Source: Streptomyces sp. AA1529
Lineage (GTDB): Bacteria > Actinomycetota > Actinomycetes > Streptomycetales > Streptomycetaceae
Assembly: GCF_000280905.1 (NCBI RefSeq)
Contig: NZ_ALAP01000055.1
Span: 24,238 to 88,237 of the forward strand
Length of the DNA stretch: 64,000 nt
Direction of reading: 5' to 3'
Shown: in pieces, positions 17,278 through 26,803 of the stretch
Position numbering within the stretch: position 1 is the first letter of the stretch
Layout: each line of letters begins with the position of its first letter
The notes under the pieces: model-generated
Seen by the model: only the letters and a program-made list of their open reading frames with translations
The model's database searches: none
Told to the model about the DNA's origin: nothing
Program-made: the position numbers and the translations under genes

Positions 17278-18213
17278 TCAGAGGTTGGTCATGTCCACCG
17301 GGATGCGGGGAGTGACCCCGTCCCGCAGGACCGTGGCCTCGATCAGGCCGTACGGCCGGTCCGCCGCGTGGTAGACGGCGCCGTCGGCCGCCTCGTTCTT
17401 GATGTCGAACGGCGACAGGTCGACCTTGAAGTGGTGCTTGTTCGGCATCGAGAAGCGGATCTCGTCGACCTCGGGCCGGCTGTTGATGACGCGCGAACCC
17501 ATCTGGTAAAGCGTCTGCTGGAGCGAGAGCGAGTAGGTCTCCGCGAAGGCCTGCAGCATGTGCCGCTTGGTCTGCGCGTAGGACTTGTCCCAGTTGGGCG
17601 TCCGCTCCTCCGCCGCGCCGGTCCAGTTGTGCCGCCACACGGCGGCCACCTCGGTGGCGAGGATGCGGTCGTAGTCCTCCTTGAGCGTGGTGTACCGGTC
17701 CTTGATGTAGCCCCAGAACTCCGAGTTGGTGGAGTTGAGGACGGTCAGCTCCTTCAGGCCCGACAGCACCTCGACGCGCTCGCCGTCGAAGGTGATCTGG
17801 GCCGTGCGTATCTCCTGGCCCTTGCGCACGAAGGAGTGCTTGACCTCGTCGGCGCCGATGAACTTCGAGTTGGCGTCGGAGGTCTCGATGCGCTCCCAGT
17901 CGTACTGCTCGATGCGGATGCGCGCCGTGCTGATCGGCTCGCAGCTCTCCACGAAGTGCCGGGCCAGCAGGACGCCGTACGCCTCGGCCGACTCGATCCC
18001 GTGCTCCTTGGCCTTGGCGAAGACGGTGTTCTTGGTGGTGTCGGTCGGCAGCACATGGGCGTTGGAACCGGAGTAGTGGACGTCGTCCAGATCGCCGCTG
18101 AGGGCGACCGAGACATTGAGGTCCTTGATGTGGTGGGTGTCGCCGTCCCGCGTGATCTTGACGACGCGGTTCTCTGCCTTGCCGTACTGGTTCTGGCCGA
18201 GAATCGTGGGCAT
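17278..18213 (-). CDS. pucL: Urate oxidase (uricase)
   Basis: A 311-residue cofactor-free uricase converting urate plus oxygen to 5-hydroxyisourate and hydrogen peroxide. YGKAENRVVK near the N-terminus carries the catalytic Lys, LPTDTTKNTVFA the catalytic Thr (residue 57), and SMPNKHHF the His of the third position; SEFWGYIKDRYTTL is also family-typical. Length normal. It is last of a three-gene operon, 4 bp after the HIU hydrolase stop, so the unstable product is handed to the next two enzymes made from the same mRNA. Peroxide made here probably explains the shared promoter element with the catalase gene. Confidence 0.96.
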   Translation of the reverse strand: MPTILGQNQYGKAENRVVKITRDGDTHHIKDLNVSVALSGDLDDVHYSGSNAHVLPTDTTKNTVFAKAKEHGIESAEAYGVLLARHFVESCEPISTARIRIEQYDWERIETSDANSKFIGADEVKHSFVRKGQEIRTAQITFDGERVEVLSGLKELTVLNSTNSEFWGYIKDRYTTLKEDYDRILATEVAAVWRHNWTGAAEERTPNWDKSYAQTKRHMLQAFAETYSLSLQQTLYQMGSRVINSRPEVDEIRFSMPNKHHFKVDLSPFDIKNEAADGAVYHAADRPYGLIEATVLRDGVTPRIPVDMTNL

Positions 18214-18217
18214 GGTG

Positions 18218-18673
18218 TCAGCTCCCTCGGTACACGGAGTAGCCGAACGGGTTGAGCAGCAGCGGCACGTGGTAGTGCTCCCCCGGGTGCACCGCGAAGA
18301 CGATGGTCACCTCGGGGAAGAAGCTGCCTGGCGCGCTGTCCCTTACGCGGGGGGCGTCCTGCTGTTCCGCGGCTTCGCGCTGGCTGCGCGGATTCGAACT
18401 GTGCTCTGCCACCTCCGGTCGCTCCGAGTCGGACCCGCCGCAGAAGTACGGCTCCGTCTCGAACCACAACCGGACGTGGGTGGTGCCTTCCGGCAGTGCC
18501 GGAAAGTCCTTGCAGCGCCCGTCGGCGTCGGTCCTCGACGCCCCGTGCGCGACCCATCCGGCCTGCTCGTCGCCCTGGCGTACGGACAGCCGTACCCCGA
18601 CCCCGGCGGCCGGGCGGCCGCGGCTGGTGTCCAGGATGTGGGTGGACACCGACGTGCTCGTCGCGTCGCTCAT
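18218..18673 (-). CDS. uraH: 5-hydroxyisourate hydrolase (transthyretin-like) with an insertion
   Basis: A 151-residue enzyme opening 5-hydroxyisourate to OHCU. Family marks are intact: STHILDTSRGRPA with the catalytic His, RTDADGR with the Arg, EHYHVPLLLNPFGYSVYRGS with the last His and the diagnostic YRGS end. Usual length is 110-120 residues. The excess is a block of about 32-40 residues (78-117, Ser/Glu/Arg/Gln-rich) between ETEPYF and FFPEVTIVF, with codons such as AAT, GTA and AGG unlike the neighbours. It sits where other members have a short loop, so activity may survive. Overlaps uraD by 4 bp. Confidence 0.92.
   Translation of the reverse strand: MSDATSTSVSTHILDTSRGRPAAGVGVRLSVRQGDEQAGWVAHGASRTDADGRCKDFPALPEGTTHVRLWFETEPYFCGGSDSERPEVAEHSSNPRSQREAAEQQDAPRVRDSAPGSFFPEVTIVFAVHPGEHYHVPLLLNPFGYSVYRGS
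18323..18442 (-). other. In-frame insertion inside uraH with tRNA-like fragments
   Basis: On the minus strand this segment contains GGTGGCAGAGCAC (18413-18401), like a tRNA D-arm, followed directly by AGTTCGAATCC (18400-18390), whose GTTCGAATCC is the standard T-loop sequence. No anticodon arm lies between, so it is not a functional tRNA. It could be a degenerate attachment-site or mobile remnant, or chance. Confidence 0.4.
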
Positions 18674-19188
18674 GCCGTGGGGGCTCCTTCCTCCGCGAGA
18701 CGGGAGAGCCGGAGGCGGTTGATCTTCGCCAGCTCCCGCCGCACGATCTCCCGCTCCTGTTGCGGAGTGTTGTCGATCCGGTGACGAACGGCGTCCCTCA
18801 TCTCCTCGGCACTCCTGCCGGTGGCGCAGATGAGAAAGACGTGCCCGAATTTTTCCTGGTAGGCCAGGTTGAGTTCGAGCATCTCGGCCTTCAGCTCCCC
18901 GGAGGCCCCGGCCATCCCCCGCTGTTCACGGGAGGAGGTGGGATCCCCGGGCTTCGGCCGGCCGATGGGCGGGTGCCCGGCCATGGCCTCGGCCAGCCCG
19001 TCGCCCGTGAGGGCCTCGGTGGCCTCGTCACTCGCGACGCAGAGGGCTTCGACGGTGTCGTACGGACGCCGGGCGAGCAGCGCGCTCCCCCAGCTCCGGG
19101 CGGCGCACATCTCGTGGAGCGCGGCGCGCGCCTCGGCGTCCGCTGCGGAGTTGAACCAGGTGAGACCTGGCGTGGAGCGCGAAGTCAC
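18670..19188 (-). CDS. uraD: OHCU decarboxylase
   Basis: A 172-residue helical enzyme that decarboxylates 2-oxo-4-hydroxy-4-carboxy-5-ureidoimidazoline to S-allantoin. The active-site His is in GHPPIGRPK; LNLAYQEKFGHVFLICATGRS, with its Glu-Lys-Phe-Gly, is the strong family signature; TPQQEREIVRRELAKINRLRL ends it. GTG start at 19188 follows GGAGGTCCC. It is the first gene of the uraD-uraH-uricase operon, read from the promoter at 19226-19255, so the last-acting enzyme is encoded first. Confidence 0.94.
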   Translation of the reverse strand: MTSRSTPGLTWFNSAADAEARAALHEMCAARSWGSALLARRPYDTVEALCVASDEATEALTGDGLAEAMAGHPPIGRPKPGDPTSSREQRGMAGASGELKAEMLELNLAYQEKFGHVFLICATGRSAEEMRDAVRHRIDNTPQQEREIVRRELAKINRLRLSRLAEEGAPTA

Positions 19189-19225
19189 GGGACCTCCGTG
19201 GCCGTGGTGCTGTTCGGGCTGGGAA

Positions 19226-19255
19226 CAGCTAAGTCCTCAGGCCACACCACGTCAA
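19226..19255 (-). promoter_or_regulatory. Promoter of the uricase operon
   Basis: On the minus strand TTGACG (19255-19250), 18-nt spacer, TAGCTG (19231-19226), about 30 nt before the uraD start. The first four bases of the -35 are the right arm of the palindrome. Confidence 0.65.
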
Positions 19256-19266
19256 CACTTTGTTGA
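19252..19266. promoter_or_regulatory. TCAAC-N5-GTTGA palindrome, uricase operon
   Basis: TCAACACTTTGTTGA: perfect 6-bp arms TCAACA/TGTTGA and a 3-bp centre. It is the exact reverse complement of the site at 25248-25262 before the catalase gene. Confidence 0.8.
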
Positions 19267-19384
19267 ATGCTTTTCGGCATCCCGGAAAACAGAACCCGGC
19301 ATACGGAAGCCTCACCGGCGGCGCCGCGGGAGCCCCGGACGCCCGCAGGAGAGCCTCAGCAGCCACCTCCCGAGCACCCGCGTC

Positions 19385-19771
19385 TCAGTTCGTGGAACGC
19401 CCGTTCTCCCGGTTGAGGTAGTTGTAGACGGTGAAGCGCGAGACGCCCAGCGCACCGGCGACGGTCTCGACACCGTGCCGGACCGAGAACGCCCCCCGGG
19501 TCTCCAGGATCCGCACCACCGACTGCTTGGTCCTCCGGTCCAGCTCCGCGAGCGGCACCCCGTGCCGCCGCTCCAGCTCCGCCAGGATGTGGTCGAGGGA
19601 GTCCGACAGGTGCGGCAGCCGTACGGCCACCACATCCTCGCCCTCCCAGGCGAGCACCACATCGTCGCCCTGGGCCTCCTGCGGGGCGACCATGGCCCCG
19701 CCCATGGCGTCCACCAGCGGCTTGACCGCGACGACGAACGGATGCCCCGAGGCGCGCGCGTCCTCCCCCAT
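19385..19771 (-). CDS. HTH_22 (DauR/YheO-type) DNA-binding protein
   Basis: A 128-residue protein. The first 60 residues are a small alpha/beta module (FVVAVKPLVDAMGGAMV... VVLAWEGEDVVAVRLPHL). The C-terminal half is the DauR-like helix-turn-helix: DRRTKQSVVRILETRGAFSVRHGVETVAGALGVSRFTVYNYLNRE. The full-length DauR family adds a PAS-like N-domain; this one is truncated relative to it. Located upstream of the uricase operon on the same strand and overlapped by the preceding 84-residue gene (ATGA), it is a plausible regulator of urate or allantoin genes. Confidence 0.8.
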   Translation of the reverse strand: MGEDARASGHPFVVAVKPLVDAMGGAMVAPQEAQGDDVVLAWEGEDVVAVRLPHLSDSLDHILAELERRHGVPLAELDRRTKQSVVRILETRGAFSVRHGVETVAGALGVSRFTVYNYLNRENGRSTN

Positions 19772-20025
19772 CAGTCCTCGCCCTCCCCGAGCACGTTCAC
19801 CTGCAGGGAGACCCGGGTCGCGCCGGCCTCCAGCGAGCGGCGCAGCAGTGCGGTGACCGCGCCCAGCACCGCGTCGGCCGAGCCCTCGGCGGTGTTGCCG
19901 AACGGACCGACGTCCACGGCATCCAGTGCCGCCGACTGGACGACCTCCCGCGCCACGACCGCGTGCTCCGGCGCCTCGTCGAGGTCGAAGGGCTCGGTGG
20001 TGAACTCCACTCGCAATCGCTCCAT
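19771..20025 (-). CDS. Small thiamine-binding-protein-like (UPF0045) protein
   Basis: An 84-residue protein, LRVEFTTEPFDLDEAPEHAVVA at the start and ALLRRSLEAGATRVSLQVNVLGE at the end, matching the small ferredoxin-like-fold family called thiamine-binding proteins/UPF0045. Ligand not established for this branch. The ATG at 20025 is chosen because the frame upstream is not coding-like. It overlaps the HTH_22 gene by 4 bp, so the two are one unit. Confidence 0.65.
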   Translation of the reverse strand: MERLRVEFTTEPFDLDEAPEHAVVAREVVQSAALDAVDVGPFGNTAEGSADAVLGAVTALLRRSLEAGATRVSLQVNVLGEGED

Positions 20026-20063
20026 GGCCCCACCGTATCGGGAAGACCCCGGCCCGCCGCAGG

Positions 20064-20972
20064 TCAGCGCAGCTCGGCGAGCATGTCCTCGATGAAGGCC
20101 GCCGTCTCGGCGGGCTGCCGGGCCTCCGCGCACAGCCGGTCCATGATCAGCGTGTACTGGTCGATCTCCGAGGGCTTGTCCAGATAGACGGCGTTGGTCA
20201 GATGCTCCAGATAGACCTTGTCGGGCAGATCGTGGTCCACGAAGCGCAGCAGGGTCACCGGGGTGCCGGCCGCGGCTGCCGTCACCTCGAACGGTGCGAC
20301 CTGCAGCGTGATGTGCGGCAGTTCGATCATCTTCAGCAGGTGCTCGAGCTGCTCGCGCATCACCTCGGTGCCGCCGAAGGGGCGGCGCAGCACCGCCTCG
20401 TCCACGACCGCCCACAGCCGCGGCGGCTCGGGCCGGTGCAGCAGCCGCCCCTGCCGGGCCATGCGCAGCGCGACGATCCGGGCCACCTTGCGCGGCTCGG
20501 TGTTCGGATAGCCGAGCTTGCTGACGGCGTACGCGTAGTCCTCGGTCTGCAGCAGTCCGGGCAGGAACTGCACCTCGTAGGTGCGGATCACGGACGCCGC
20601 GTCCTCCAGCCCGAGGTGCAGCTCGAACCAGTCCTCCAGCACGTCCGAGTACTGGCACCACCAACCGGGCGAGTTGGCCTGCCGGGCGAGGTCGAAGAAC
20701 TCCTCGCGCTCGTCCGGGTCGTGGATGCCGTAGAGGGTCAGCAGGTCGCGCAGATCGCGTTCCTTGGCCCCGACCTGGCCGCGCTCCAGCCTGGTGATCT
20801 TCGCGTGCGAGCCGCGGATGGCCCGTCCGGCGGCTTCCCGGCTGATGTCCCGGTCCTGCCGGAGCCTGCGCAGCTTGACGCCCAGGATGATGCGCAGCGC
20901 GGTGGGACCGTTCGACTGCTCCTGCGCAGCCCCTCTCGACGCGTCACCGGACGGCTGCATCATGGCGGTCAT
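20064..20972 (-). CDS. XRE regulator with DUF5753 sensor domain
   Basis: A 302-residue protein of the Scr1-like type abundant in Streptomyces. Helix-turn-helix: LGVKLRRLRQDRDISREAAGRAIRGSHAKITRLERGQVGAKERDLRDLL (about residues 28-78). The DUF5753 part follows: DLARQANSPGWWCQY, SVIRTYEVQFLPGLLQTEDYA, LWAVVDEAVLRRPFGG. ATG at 20972 follows GGGAGTCGGA; a GTG at 21002 lacks a site. Such proteins are usually paired with a small DUF397 gene; none is recognised beside this one. Transcribed away from the gcl operon. Confidence 0.88.
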   Translation of the reverse strand: MTAMMQPSGDASRGAAQEQSNGPTALRIILGVKLRRLRQDRDISREAAGRAIRGSHAKITRLERGQVGAKERDLRDLLTLYGIHDPDEREEFFDLARQANSPGWWCQYSDVLEDWFELHLGLEDAASVIRTYEVQFLPGLLQTEDYAYAVSKLGYPNTEPRKVARIVALRMARQGRLLHRPEPPRLWAVVDEAVLRRPFGGTEVMREQLEHLLKMIELPHITLQVAPFEVTAAAAGTPVTLLRFVDHDLPDKVYLEHLTNAVYLDKPSEIDQYTLIMDRLCAEARQPAETAAFIEDMLAELR

Positions 20973-21013
20973 TCCGACTCCCAAGGGTGTTTGGGCGGTC
21001 ACAACAGTGTGGC

Positions 21014-21044
21014 ACCGGTGTACCGGTCAGGTACAGGTACCTGG
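21014..21044. promoter_or_regulatory. Repeat cluster before the XRE-DUF5753 gene
   Basis: ACCGGT occurs twice in 14 bp (21014-21027), then AGGTAC twice in 12 bp (21029-21040), the second forming the palindrome AGGTACCT. It lies about 40-70 bp before the regulator's start and could be its own operator. Confidence 0.4.
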
Positions 21045-21366
21045 AGAATACGCCGCCGGCGCACGGGGGTTGCGTCCGGAACCCTCCGCGTTGCGCCGTC
21101 GCCGCCCCGGCAACAGGTCTCCCCGGCACGGTAGTTGAAGAGTCCGGAGGCCAGGCGTCCGACCGCCGGCTCCGCCCGGCCCCGGAGGCCGCCCGACTCG
21201 GCCCCGGCCCGCGGCGGCGGCACCTCCCCACTCTCTCCCCGCCTCCCGTACCCGCGCGGCCCGGACGACCGGGGCCCGCATCCGGCGGCCGAGCACGGCC
21301 CCGGCCCCGGCGCGGCACCCGGCCCCTGACCACGGTCCGCCCGGCGGGGTGGCGGCGGATCCGCTC

Positions 21367-21396
21367 TTGACAGGACCGGCACCGACCCCGCAATCT
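21367..21396 (+). promoter_or_regulatory. hyi-glxR-gcl promoter
   Basis: TTGACA (21367-21372), 18-nt spacer, CAATCT (21391-21396). The consensus -35 and near-consensus -10 suggest strong transcription unless repressed. Confidence 0.6.
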
Positions 21397-21416
21397 TCCA
21401 ATGAGCAGAAAACAAG

Positions 21417-21431
21417 TTTCACGATACGAAA
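21417..21431. promoter_or_regulatory. TTTC-N7-GAAA element in the hyi leader
   Basis: TTTCACGATACGAAA lies about 15-30 nt after the predicted transcription start, a position suited to repressor roadblock. It resembles the element at 4451-4465. Confidence 0.45.
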
Positions 21432-21470
21432 TCTTTTCTACGGTCCCCGATGGAAGGGAGGGCGGTCGCA

Positions 21471-22286
21471 GTGGTCTCCTCGGACCGGTTCACCGTCAAC
21501 GCCTCGATCCTCTTCACCGAGCTGCCCCTGCTGGAGCGCCCGGCGGCGGCCGCCGCCGCCGGCTTCGACAAGATCGAACTGTGGTGGCCCTGGGTCGACG
21601 CGCCCGTGCCCGAGCCCGCCGAGCTCGACGCGCTGCGCGGCGCGCTGGAGGACGCCCAGGTCCAGCTCACCGGGCTGAACTTCTACGCGGGACAGCTCCC
21701 CGGACCCGACCGCGGCGCCCTGTCGGTGCCCGGCGAGGAGTCGGAGAAGTTCCGCGCCAACATCGACGTGACCGCCGACTTCGCCCGGTCCGTGGGGTGC
21801 AAGGCGCTCAACGCCCTCTACGGCAACCGCGTCGAGGGAGCCTCCGAGGCCGAGCAGGACGCGCTCGCGCTGGAGAACCTCGGGCTGGCCGCGCGGGCCG
21901 CGGACCGGGTGGGGGCGGTGCTGCTCGTCGAGGCGTTGAACGCCCCCGAGTCGCCCGAGTGCCCGCTGGTGAGCGCACCCCGCGCGCTCGAAGTCGTCGA
22001 CGCGGTCAACACCGCCACCGGCCTGGACAACGCGCGGTTCCTGATGGACCTGTACCACCTGTCCATGAACGGCGAGGACCTGCCGGCCGTCATCGAGAAC
22101 TCGCTCGACCGGACCGCGCACGTCCAGATCGCCGACAACCCGGGGCGCGGGGCGCCGGGGACCGGGTCCCTGGACTTCGGCGACCTCTTCGAGCGGCTGG
22201 ACAAGGCCGGCTACGACGGCCTGATCGGGCTCGAGTACAAGCCCGGCGACAACGGAAGCGCCGCTTCCTTCGGCTGGCTGAAGTAG
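21471..22286 (+). CDS. hyi: Hydroxypyruvate isomerase
   Basis: A 271-residue TIM-barrel of the AP-endonuclease-2/Hyi superfamily interconverting hydroxypyruvate and tartronate semialdehyde. NASILFTELPLLERPAAAAAAGFDKIELWWP at the start, LTGLNFYAGQLPGPDRG, LLVEALN with the catalytic Glu, FLMDLYHLSMNGED, HVQIADNPGRG and GLEYKP with the second Glu are all family marks. The GTG at 21471 follows GAAGGGAGGG; an ATG at 21450 is less likely. First gene of the glyoxylate-to-glycerate operon with glxR (91 bp on) and gcl (102 bp further). Confidence 0.92.
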   Translation: MVSSDRFTVNASILFTELPLLERPAAAAAAGFDKIELWWPWVDAPVPEPAELDALRGALEDAQVQLTGLNFYAGQLPGPDRGALSVPGEESEKFRANIDVTADFARSVGCKALNALYGNRVEGASEAEQDALALENLGLAARAADRVGAVLLVEALNAPESPECPLVSAPRALEVVDAVNTATGLDNARFLMDLYHLSMNGEDLPAVIENSLDRTAHVQIADNPGRGAPGTGSLDFGDLFERLDKAGYDGLIGLEYKPGDNGSAASFGWLK

Positions 22287-22377
22287 CCGGGCGTCCCCGC
22301 CCGGGCAGGGCGGGGCCCGGCACCACGCGGGGTCTCAGGGGCGGCCCCGGCATTCGGAACTGCGAAAGGCACAAGAG

Positions 22378-23289
22378 ATGGCTCACACCGCCGGCAACAC
22401 CAAGATCGCCTTCATCGGGCTCGGCATCATGGGCGCGCCCATGGCACGCAACCTGCTGACGGCGGGGTACGACGTCACGGCGTACACGCTGGAGACGGAG
22501 AAGGTCGAGGCCTTCGTCAAGGACGGCGGCAAGGGCGCGGCCTCCATCGCGGAAGCGGTCGGCGGCGCCGACGTCGTCATCACGATGGTCCCCGCTTCCC
22601 CGCAGGTCGAGCAGGTCGTCCTGCACGAGGGCGGCGTGCTGGAGAACCTCCGCGAGGGCGGCACCCTCATCGACATGTCGTCGATCACTCCGCAGACCTC
22701 CGTCGAGGTGGCCGAGGCCGCGCGGGCCAAGGGCGTCAGGACGCTCGACGCCCCGGTGTCCGGCGGCGAGGCGGGCGCCGTCGAGGGCGTGCTGTCCATC
22801 ATGGTCGGCGGCGACCGGGAGACCTTCGACGCGGCCAAGCCGGTGCTGGAGGCGCTCGGCAGGACGATCGTGCTGTGCGGCCCGGCCGGGTCCGGCCAGA
22901 CCGTGAAGGCGGCCAACCAGCTCATCGTGGCGGTCAACATCCAGGCCGTCGCCGAGGCGGTGGTCTTCCTGCGCAAGTCCGGCGTCGACCTGGAGGCCGG
23001 TCTGGAGGTGCTCAACGGCGGGCTGGCCGGCTCCACGGTGCTGACCCGCAAGAAGGACAGCATCCTGGCCGGCGACTACAAGCCCGGCTTCAAGATCGAC
23101 CTGCACCACAAGGACATGGGCATCGTGACCGACGCGGCCCGCGCGGTCGGTGCGGCCGTGCCCGCCGGTGCACTGGTCGCCCAGCTCGTCGCGGCGCTGC
23201 GGGCGCAGGGCGACGGCGGGCTCGACCACTCGGCGCTGGTCCGCGGCGTCAAGCGGCTCTCGGGCGAGAACCCCGACGGCGCCAACTGA
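22378..23289 (+). CDS. glxR: Tartronate semialdehyde reductase (2-hydroxy-3-oxopropionate reductase)
   Basis: A 303-residue member of the beta-hydroxyacid dehydrogenase family. The NAD(P)-binding FIGLGIMGAPMARNLL is at about residues 11-26, substrate loop DAPVSGGEAGAVEGVLSIMVGG at 122-143, catalytic Lys in KAANQLIV. It reduces tartronate semialdehyde from Gcl to D-glycerate. Context with gcl and hyi makes the glyoxylate role firm against other family members such as hydroxyisobutyrate dehydrogenase. Confidence 0.93.
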   Translation: MAHTAGNTKIAFIGLGIMGAPMARNLLTAGYDVTAYTLETEKVEAFVKDGGKGAASIAEAVGGADVVITMVPASPQVEQVVLHEGGVLENLREGGTLIDMSSITPQTSVEVAEAARAKGVRTLDAPVSGGEAGAVEGVLSIMVGGDRETFDAAKPVLEALGRTIVLCGPAGSGQTVKAANQLIVAVNIQAVAEAVVFLRKSGVDLEAGLEVLNGGLAGSTVLTRKKDSILAGDYKPGFKIDLHHKDMGIVTDAARAVGAAVPAGALVAQLVAALRAQGDGGLDHSALVRGVKRLSGENPDGAN

Positions 23290-23391
23290 GGACCGCACTC
23301 CCCCAGAGACTCCGGGCGGCGGCGTCGACACTGTCCTGTCGCGCCCAGGCGCCGCCGCCCGGACACCACCTGACCGAACCAGGAGAGTCCG

Positions 23392-25170
<1,779 letters not shown>

Positions 25171-25247
25171 GGACGGCACCGCCCGCCCCTCGGCCGCCCC
25201 TCTTCCGGCCCCCGGGAACGGTCTCCCGGGGGCCGGGGAACCGAGTT

Positions 25248-25262
25248 TCAACAAAGTGTTGA
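25248..25262. promoter_or_regulatory. TCAAC-N5-GTTGA palindrome, catalase promoter
   Basis: TCAACAAAGTGTTGA, perfect 6-bp arms, the exact reverse complement of the uricase-operon site. Its last four bases begin the -35 of katA. Confidence 0.8.
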
Positions 25263-25287
25263 CGCCCTGATGAGGCGTCCTTACGCT
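25259..25287 (+). promoter_or_regulatory. katA promoter
   Basis: TTGACG (25259-25264), 17-nt spacer, TACGCT (25282-25287), about 50 bp before the ATG. Same layout as the uricase operon promoter. Confidence 0.7.
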
Positions 25288-25336
25288 CCAACATGCGGAA
25301 ACCGTTTTCCGTGAATCAGCCCCAGGAAGGTCGTCC

Positions 25337-26803
25337 ATGTCGAAGTCGTCGAAGCCCACGCTGACCACCGAGGCGGGCGCGCCCGTCGCCGACAACCAGA
25401 ACTCCACCTCCGCCGGCATCGGTGGGCCGCTCCTCCTCCAGGACCAGCACCTGCTGGAGAAGCTGGCGCGGTTCAACCGCGAGCGCATCCCCGAGCGCGT
25501 GGTGCACGCCCGCGGCTCCGGCGCCTACGGCTACTTCGAGGTGACCGACGACGTCACCGCGCACACCAGCGCCCACTTCCTCGGCGAGGTCGGCCGCCGC
25601 ACGGAGACATTCATCCGCTTCTCCACCGTCGCCGACAACCTCGGCGGCCCGGACGCGGCCCGGGACCCGCGCGGCTTCGCCCTCAAGTTCTACACCGAGG
25701 AGGGCAACTACGACCTCGTCGGCAACAACACCCCGGTCTTCTTCATCAAGGACCCGCTGAAGTTCCCCGACTTCATCCACTCGCAGAAGCGGGACCCCTT
25801 CACCGGCAAGCAGGAGCCGGACAACGTCTGGGACTTCTGGGCCCACGCCCCCGAGGCCACCCACCAGGTCACCTGGCTGATGGGGGACCGCGGCATCCCG
25901 GCCTCCTACCGGCACATGAACGGCTACGGCTCGCACACCTACCAGTGGACCAACGCCGAGGGCGAGGTCTTCTTCGTCAAGTACCACTTCAAGACCAACC
26001 AGGGCATCCGCTGCCTGTCCGGCGATCAGGGCGCCGAGCTGTCCGGCACCGACCCCAACAGCCACCAGACGGACCTGCTGCAGTCCATCGAGCGCGGCGT
26101 CTTCCCGTCCTGGACGCTGTACGTGCAGATCATGCCCGCCGACGAGGCCGCCGACTACCGGTTCAACCCCTTCGACCTCACCAAGGTGTGGCCGCACGGC
26201 GACTACCCGCTGCAGCGCGTGGGCCGGCTGGTGCTGGACCGCAACCCGGACAACGTCTTCGCCGAGGTCGAGCAGTCCGCCTTCTCGCCCAACAACTTCG
26301 TGCCCGGCATCGGCCCCTCGCCGGACAAGATGCTCCAGGGCCGGCTGTTCGCGTACGCCGACGCGCACCGCTACCGGCTCGGCGTCAACCACACCCAGCT
26401 GCCGGTCAACGCGCCCAAGGCCACCGAGGCGAACAACTACGGCAGGGACGGCCTGATGGCCGCCAACGCCTACGGGCGGCACACCAAGAACTACGAGCCC
26501 AACTCCTACGGCGGCCCGGTCGAGAGCGGTTCCCCGCTGTCCGCGCCGCGCCCGGTCACCGGGTACTGGGGCACCCACGAGGCGCCGCAGCACTCCAAGG
26601 ACGACGACTTCTTCCAGGCCGGGGAGCTGTACCGGCTGATGTCGGAGGAGGAGAAGGGGCGGCTGGTCGCCAACATCGCCGGCGGCCTCGCGCAGGTCTC
26701 CCGCGAGGACGTCATCGAGAAGAACCTGGCCCACTTCAGCGCCGCGGACCCGGAGTACGGGCGCCGCGTGGAAGCCGCCGTACGGGAGCTGCAGGAGGGC
26801 TGA
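25337..26803 (+). CDS. katA: Monofunctional heme catalase (small subunit)
   Basis: A 488-residue clade-3-like catalase. The proximal signature RLFAYADAHRYRLGVNH with the heme-ligand Tyr, the distal FNRERIPERVVHARGSGAYGYFEV with the catalytic His, and the Asn region GNNTPVFFIKD are all present. Normal length, no C-terminal flavodoxin domain, no signal peptide. Ribosome site CAGGAAGG. It removes hydrogen peroxide; location after gcl and a promoter palindrome identical to that of the uricase operon point to protection against peroxide from uricase and xanthine oxidation. Confidence 0.95.
   Translation: MSKSSKPTLTTEAGAPVADNQNSTSAGIGGPLLLQDQHLLEKLARFNRERIPERVVHARGSGAYGYFEVTDDVTAHTSAHFLGEVGRRTETFIRFSTVADNLGGPDAARDPRGFALKFYTEEGNYDLVGNNTPVFFIKDPLKFPDFIHSQKRDPFTGKQEPDNVWDFWAHAPEATHQVTWLMGDRGIPASYRHMNGYGSHTYQWTNAEGEVFFVKYHFKTNQGIRCLSGDQGAELSGTDPNSHQTDLLQSIERGVFPSWTLYVQIMPADEAADYRFNPFDLTKVWPHGDYPLQRVGRLVLDRNPDNVFAEVEQSAFSPNNFVPGIGPSPDKMLQGRLFAYADAHRYRLGVNHTQLPVNAPKATEANNYGRDGLMAANAYGRHTKNYEPNSYGGPVESGSPLSAPRPVTGYWGTHEAPQHSKDDDFFQAGELYRLMSEEEKGRLVANIAGGLAQVSREDVIEKNLAHFSAADPEYGRRVEAAVRELQEG

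Larger units (their letters stand above)
20973..21470. other. Divergent region between XRE-DUF5753 gene and hyi operon
   Basis: A 498-bp region. Its left part holds an AGGTAC/ACCGGT repeat cluster (21014-21044); the middle 300 bp is GC-rich without a convincing gene; the right part holds the hyi promoter and the TTTC...GAAA element. The TCAAC-type palindrome is absent. Confidence 0.6.

Noticed and set aside
18390..18413. tRNA gene on the minus strand
   Set aside because: D-arm-like and T-loop-like sequences are adjacent without anticodon arm or acceptor stem, and they lie inside the uraH frame. Kept only as a possible remnant.
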